15,473 nucleotides of DNA from Patescibacteria group bacterium (GTDB lineage Bacteria > Patescibacteriota > Microgenomatia > UBA1400 > PJMF01). The position numbers and the translations under genes are program-made. How positions within the stretch are numbered: position 1 is the stretch's first letter; every line of letters starts with the position of its first letter. The notes under the pieces were generated by a model. That model saw only the letters and a program-made list of their open reading frames with translations, was not told the DNA's origin and ran no database searches. This document shows, in pieces, positions 13,570 to 15,473 of this stretch. Location of the stretch: NCBI GenBank assembly GCA_018813375.1, contig JAHJBU010000007.1:1-15473 (forward strand), written 5' to 3'.

Positions 13570-14484
13570 ATGCAAACTTTTCTCTCTCTAAATAATAAAA
13601 ATAAAATTCCCACTCTTGGTCTTGGTACCTGGCGGGCAGATCCAGGTAAGGTTGGTGTAGCGGTAGAAGCAGCTATCGTTGAGTATGGTTATCGTCATAT
13701 TGACTGCGCCAGTATTTATAAAAATGAACCAGAGATAGGTCAAGCTTTCAACAACGTATTTTCTTCAGGAAAAGTTGCCCGAGAAGATGTCTTTATTACC
13801 AGCAAGTTGTGGAATACAGACCATCATCCTAATAATGTTGAAAAAGCCTGCAGGCAAACACTCAAAGACCTCCAGCTAGATTACTTAGATCTATACTTAA
13901 TTCATTGGGGTATGGCCTTTGCTCATAGTGATGAACCCGAGCCAGTTAGGGACGGGCTAGTGATCACAGAGCCAGTTTCCACACAAGAGACTTGGCGAGC
14001 TATGGAAAGCTTAGTTGAAAAAGGACTTGTAAAATCAATTGGCGTAGCCAACTTTACCACCCCGATGATAGTCGATCTCTTAAGTTATGCCAAAATTAAA
14101 CCAGCTATAAATCAAGTTGAGATTCATCCATATCACAGTCAGGTAGAACTAGTTGAGTACTGTCATACACAACAACTTCAAGTCACCGCCTATTCTCCGC
14201 TCGGTTCTTTTGTAGATCTTCCAGCTAAACCCATTGAGGATGCAACGGTGATTGATATCGCTGCCGCTCATCACAAAACTCCGGCCCAAGTTTTACTTAG
14301 GTGGTCTCTACAAAGAGGTTTAATTGCTATTCCTAAAAGCGTCAATTTAGCGCATGTAGCCGAAAACATTGATATTTTTGACTTTGAATTATCTGAAGCA
14401 GATATGGATAAAATCAACAAACTAAATAAGAATCAACGTTTTATTGAGCCATCGGGTTGGTGGGGTGTGCCTTATTTCAAATAA
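13570..14484 (+). CDS. Aldo/keto reductase (AKR superfamily)
   Basis: This 304-residue (alpha/beta)8-barrel oxidoreductase should reduce aldehydes or ketones with NADPH in the cytoplasm. The catalytic tetrad is visible: Asp45 (in YRHIDCASIY), Tyr50, Lys79 (ITSKLWN) and His112 (LIHW). The family patterns DLQLDYLDLYLIHW, NQVEIHPY (181-188) and IPKSVNLAHVAENIDIFDFELS, with the NADPH-binding IPKS loop (254-257), are all present. Length is normal. The specific substrate cannot be read from the sequence. It follows tRNA-Gly(TCC) by 18 bases and may be read from the tRNA promoter or from a TAAAAT (13558-13563) ending 6 bases before the ATG. There is no Shine-Dalgarno sequence. Confidence 0.93.
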   Translation: MQTFLSLNNKNKIPTLGLGTWRADPGKVGVAVEAAIVEYGYRHIDCASIYKNEPEIGQAFNNVFSSGKVAREDVFITSKLWNTDHHPNNVEKACRQTLKDLQLDYLDLYLIHWGMAFAHSDEPEPVRDGLVITEPVSTQETWRAMESLVEKGLVKSIGVANFTTPMIVDLLSYAKIKPAINQVEIHPYHSQVELVEYCHTQQLQVTAYSPLGSFVDLPAKPIEDATVIDIAAAHHKTPAQVLLRWSLQRGLIAIPKSVNLAHVAENIDIFDFELSEADMDKINKLNKNQRFIEPSGWWGVPYFK

Positions 14485-14535
14485 AACCCAGCTTCCTACT
14501 TTCTCCCTCGCCTCATCTTAACTATACTTATCTAC

Positions 14536-15473
14536 ATGGCATATTGGTTGTTTATAGTTAGTTTATTGGGATTGTGGGCCGGCGCTGATGTGGTTATCAG
14601 AGGATCTTTGGGTATTGCTAGAAAAATAGGTCTTTCAGAAACTTTTGTTGGGATGACAATCCTAGCATTGGGAACTAATCTACCAGAGATAATTATTTCC
14701 ATCACTGGAGCGATCGAACAATCAAGGGGTGCGACTACCACGGGCTTAGTGATTGGAAACATCATGGGTTCGAATATTGGTAATATTTCTCTTATTTTAG
14801 GTCTAGCTGGGGTATTAAAAATAATTAACATTAATAAAAGAGAGATCATTACCAATGGAAGTGCTATGATTGCAAGCTTCCTAGCCTTTTATTTGTTTGC
14901 ACAAGACGGGATCATTTCTCGAACAGACGGATTATTTCTTCTTCTTGGTTTTATTTTTTATATGCTTTTACTAAGTAGCAATGAAAGAAAATCATTTAAG
15001 ATTCTCAGATTGAGTAAAAAAAATAAGCGCAATAGAGCATTAAAGAAAAGTGGGGGTAAGTCCATTTGGTGGTTTTTAAGTCAGCTGACTCTTGGCTTGG
15101 TGATAATTTCAATCGCTTCGTACTATGTTTTACAAGAAGGACTACTTGTGGCTCAGTTATTAAATATCAATCCTATTTTAGTGGGCATAATTATGATTGG
15201 GATTGGGAGTAGTTTGCCTGAGCTGGTGGTTTCAATTAGTGCAATCCTAAGAGGATCAACTGGTCTTTCTGTAGGCAATTTAATTGGGAGCAATGTTATT
15301 AATATCTTCTTGGCTTTAGGAGTTAGTTCCTTAATAACTGAGTGGAGAATACCCCGTGTAATATTGAGCTTTGACTTGCCATTTTTAATGGTGACCTCAA
15401 TTATTATTATTTTATTTTTATTATCTCGTAAGAAACTAGAGCGCAAGGAGTCATTTTTAATACTAGCTCTTTA
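14536..15473 (+). CDS. Na+/Ca2+-exchanger-type (CaCA family, YrbG-like) transporter, 3' end beyond window
   Basis: 312 residues are visible, with no stop before the window edge. The protein is highly hydrophobic and has the two inverted alpha repeats of the CaCA family. Repeat 1 has TILALGTNLPE (41-51) and NIMGSNIGNI (75-84). Repeat 2 has IGIGSSLPE (221-229) and GNLIGSNVIN (247-256). The acidic residues Glu51 and Glu229 in these motifs coordinate the cation. A basic, hydrophilic cytoplasmic loop (about 149-175) separates the halves. E. coli YrbG is about 325 residues, so only a little is missing. It probably exchanges Ca2+ for Na+ or H+ across the plasma membrane. A TATACT (14523-14528) ends 7 bases before the ATG; there is no Shine-Dalgarno sequence. 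Confidence 0.9.
   Translation, partial: MAYWLFIVSLLGLWAGADVVIRGSLGIARKIGLSETFVGMTILALGTNLPEIIISITGAIEQSRGATTTGLVIGNIMGSNIGNISLILGLAGVLKIININKREIITNGSAMIASFLAFYLFAQDGIISRTDGLFLLLGFIFYMLLLSSNERKSFKILRLSKKNKRNRALKKSGGKSIWWFLSQLTLGLVIISIASYYVLQEGLLVAQLLNINPILVGIIMIGIGSSLPELVVSISAILRGSTGLSVGNLIGSNVINIFLALGVSSLITEWRIPRVILSFDLPFLMVTSIIIILFLLSRKKLERKESFLILAL

Noticed and set aside
14532..15446. Two minus-strand open frames (14532-14855 and 15153-15446)
   Set aside because: They are antisense shadows of the exchanger gene, which has clear CaCA repeats on plus.

Overview
The window is from an AT-rich bacterial genome. It holds 14 protein-coding genes (one cut by the right edge, one broken by an in-frame stop), six tRNA genes and a tandem array of tRNA-like repeats. 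RecQ, RarA, a GGDEF diguanylate cyclase and a DinD-family protein point to Bacteria. An archaeal-type CoA fusion protein, an Elp3/Trm9-like pair, tightly packed genes, mostly CCA-less tRNA genes and an almost complete lack of Shine-Dalgarno sequences make a Patescibacteria (CPR) member the most likely source. That assignment is an inference from gene content, not from a marker gene.

Layout. 1-440: an 83-bp tandem repeat of tRNA-like units, then tRNA-Phe and tRNA-Gly(GCC). 439-2671 (minus): a three-gene operon encoding a membrane-anchored FAM173-like methyltransferase, a HEPN-CBS protein and a diguanylate cyclase. 2735-3247: dcd on plus, divergent from that operon. 3252-5969: tRNA-Gln(TTG) and a Trm9/ALKBH8-like methyltransferase on minus, divergent from elp3 on plus; together they look like a compact wobble-uridine modification locus. 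5953-9641 (minus): a phosphopantetheine adenylyltransferase/GTP-dependent dephospho-CoA kinase fusion, rarA with one in-frame TGA, and a short recQ. 9767-11303: an HNH endonuclease running straight into tRNA-Leu, then tRNA-Pro, then a convergent DinD-family gene. 11304-11623: a 320-bp gene-poor gap with an orphan open frame. 11624 to the end (plus): an ABC exporter, tRNA-Gly(TCC), an aldo/keto reductase and a Na+/Ca2+-exchanger-type transporter that runs off the window.

Themes. Ten starts have a -10-like hexamer ending only 5-8 bases before the ATG and no Shine-Dalgarno sequence, which predicts leaderless mRNAs as the local norm. The best candidates for undescribed biology are: (1) the HEPN-CBS plus diguanylate cyclase operon, which may join nucleotide sensing to RNA cleavage and c-di-GMP; (2) the Elp3/Trm9-like/tRNA-Gln locus, a possible minimal route to a methyl-ester wobble uridine in a bacterium; (3) the archaeal-type bifunctional CoA enzyme; and (4) the tRNA-like tandem array, which has a palindromic hairpin where an anticodon arm should be.
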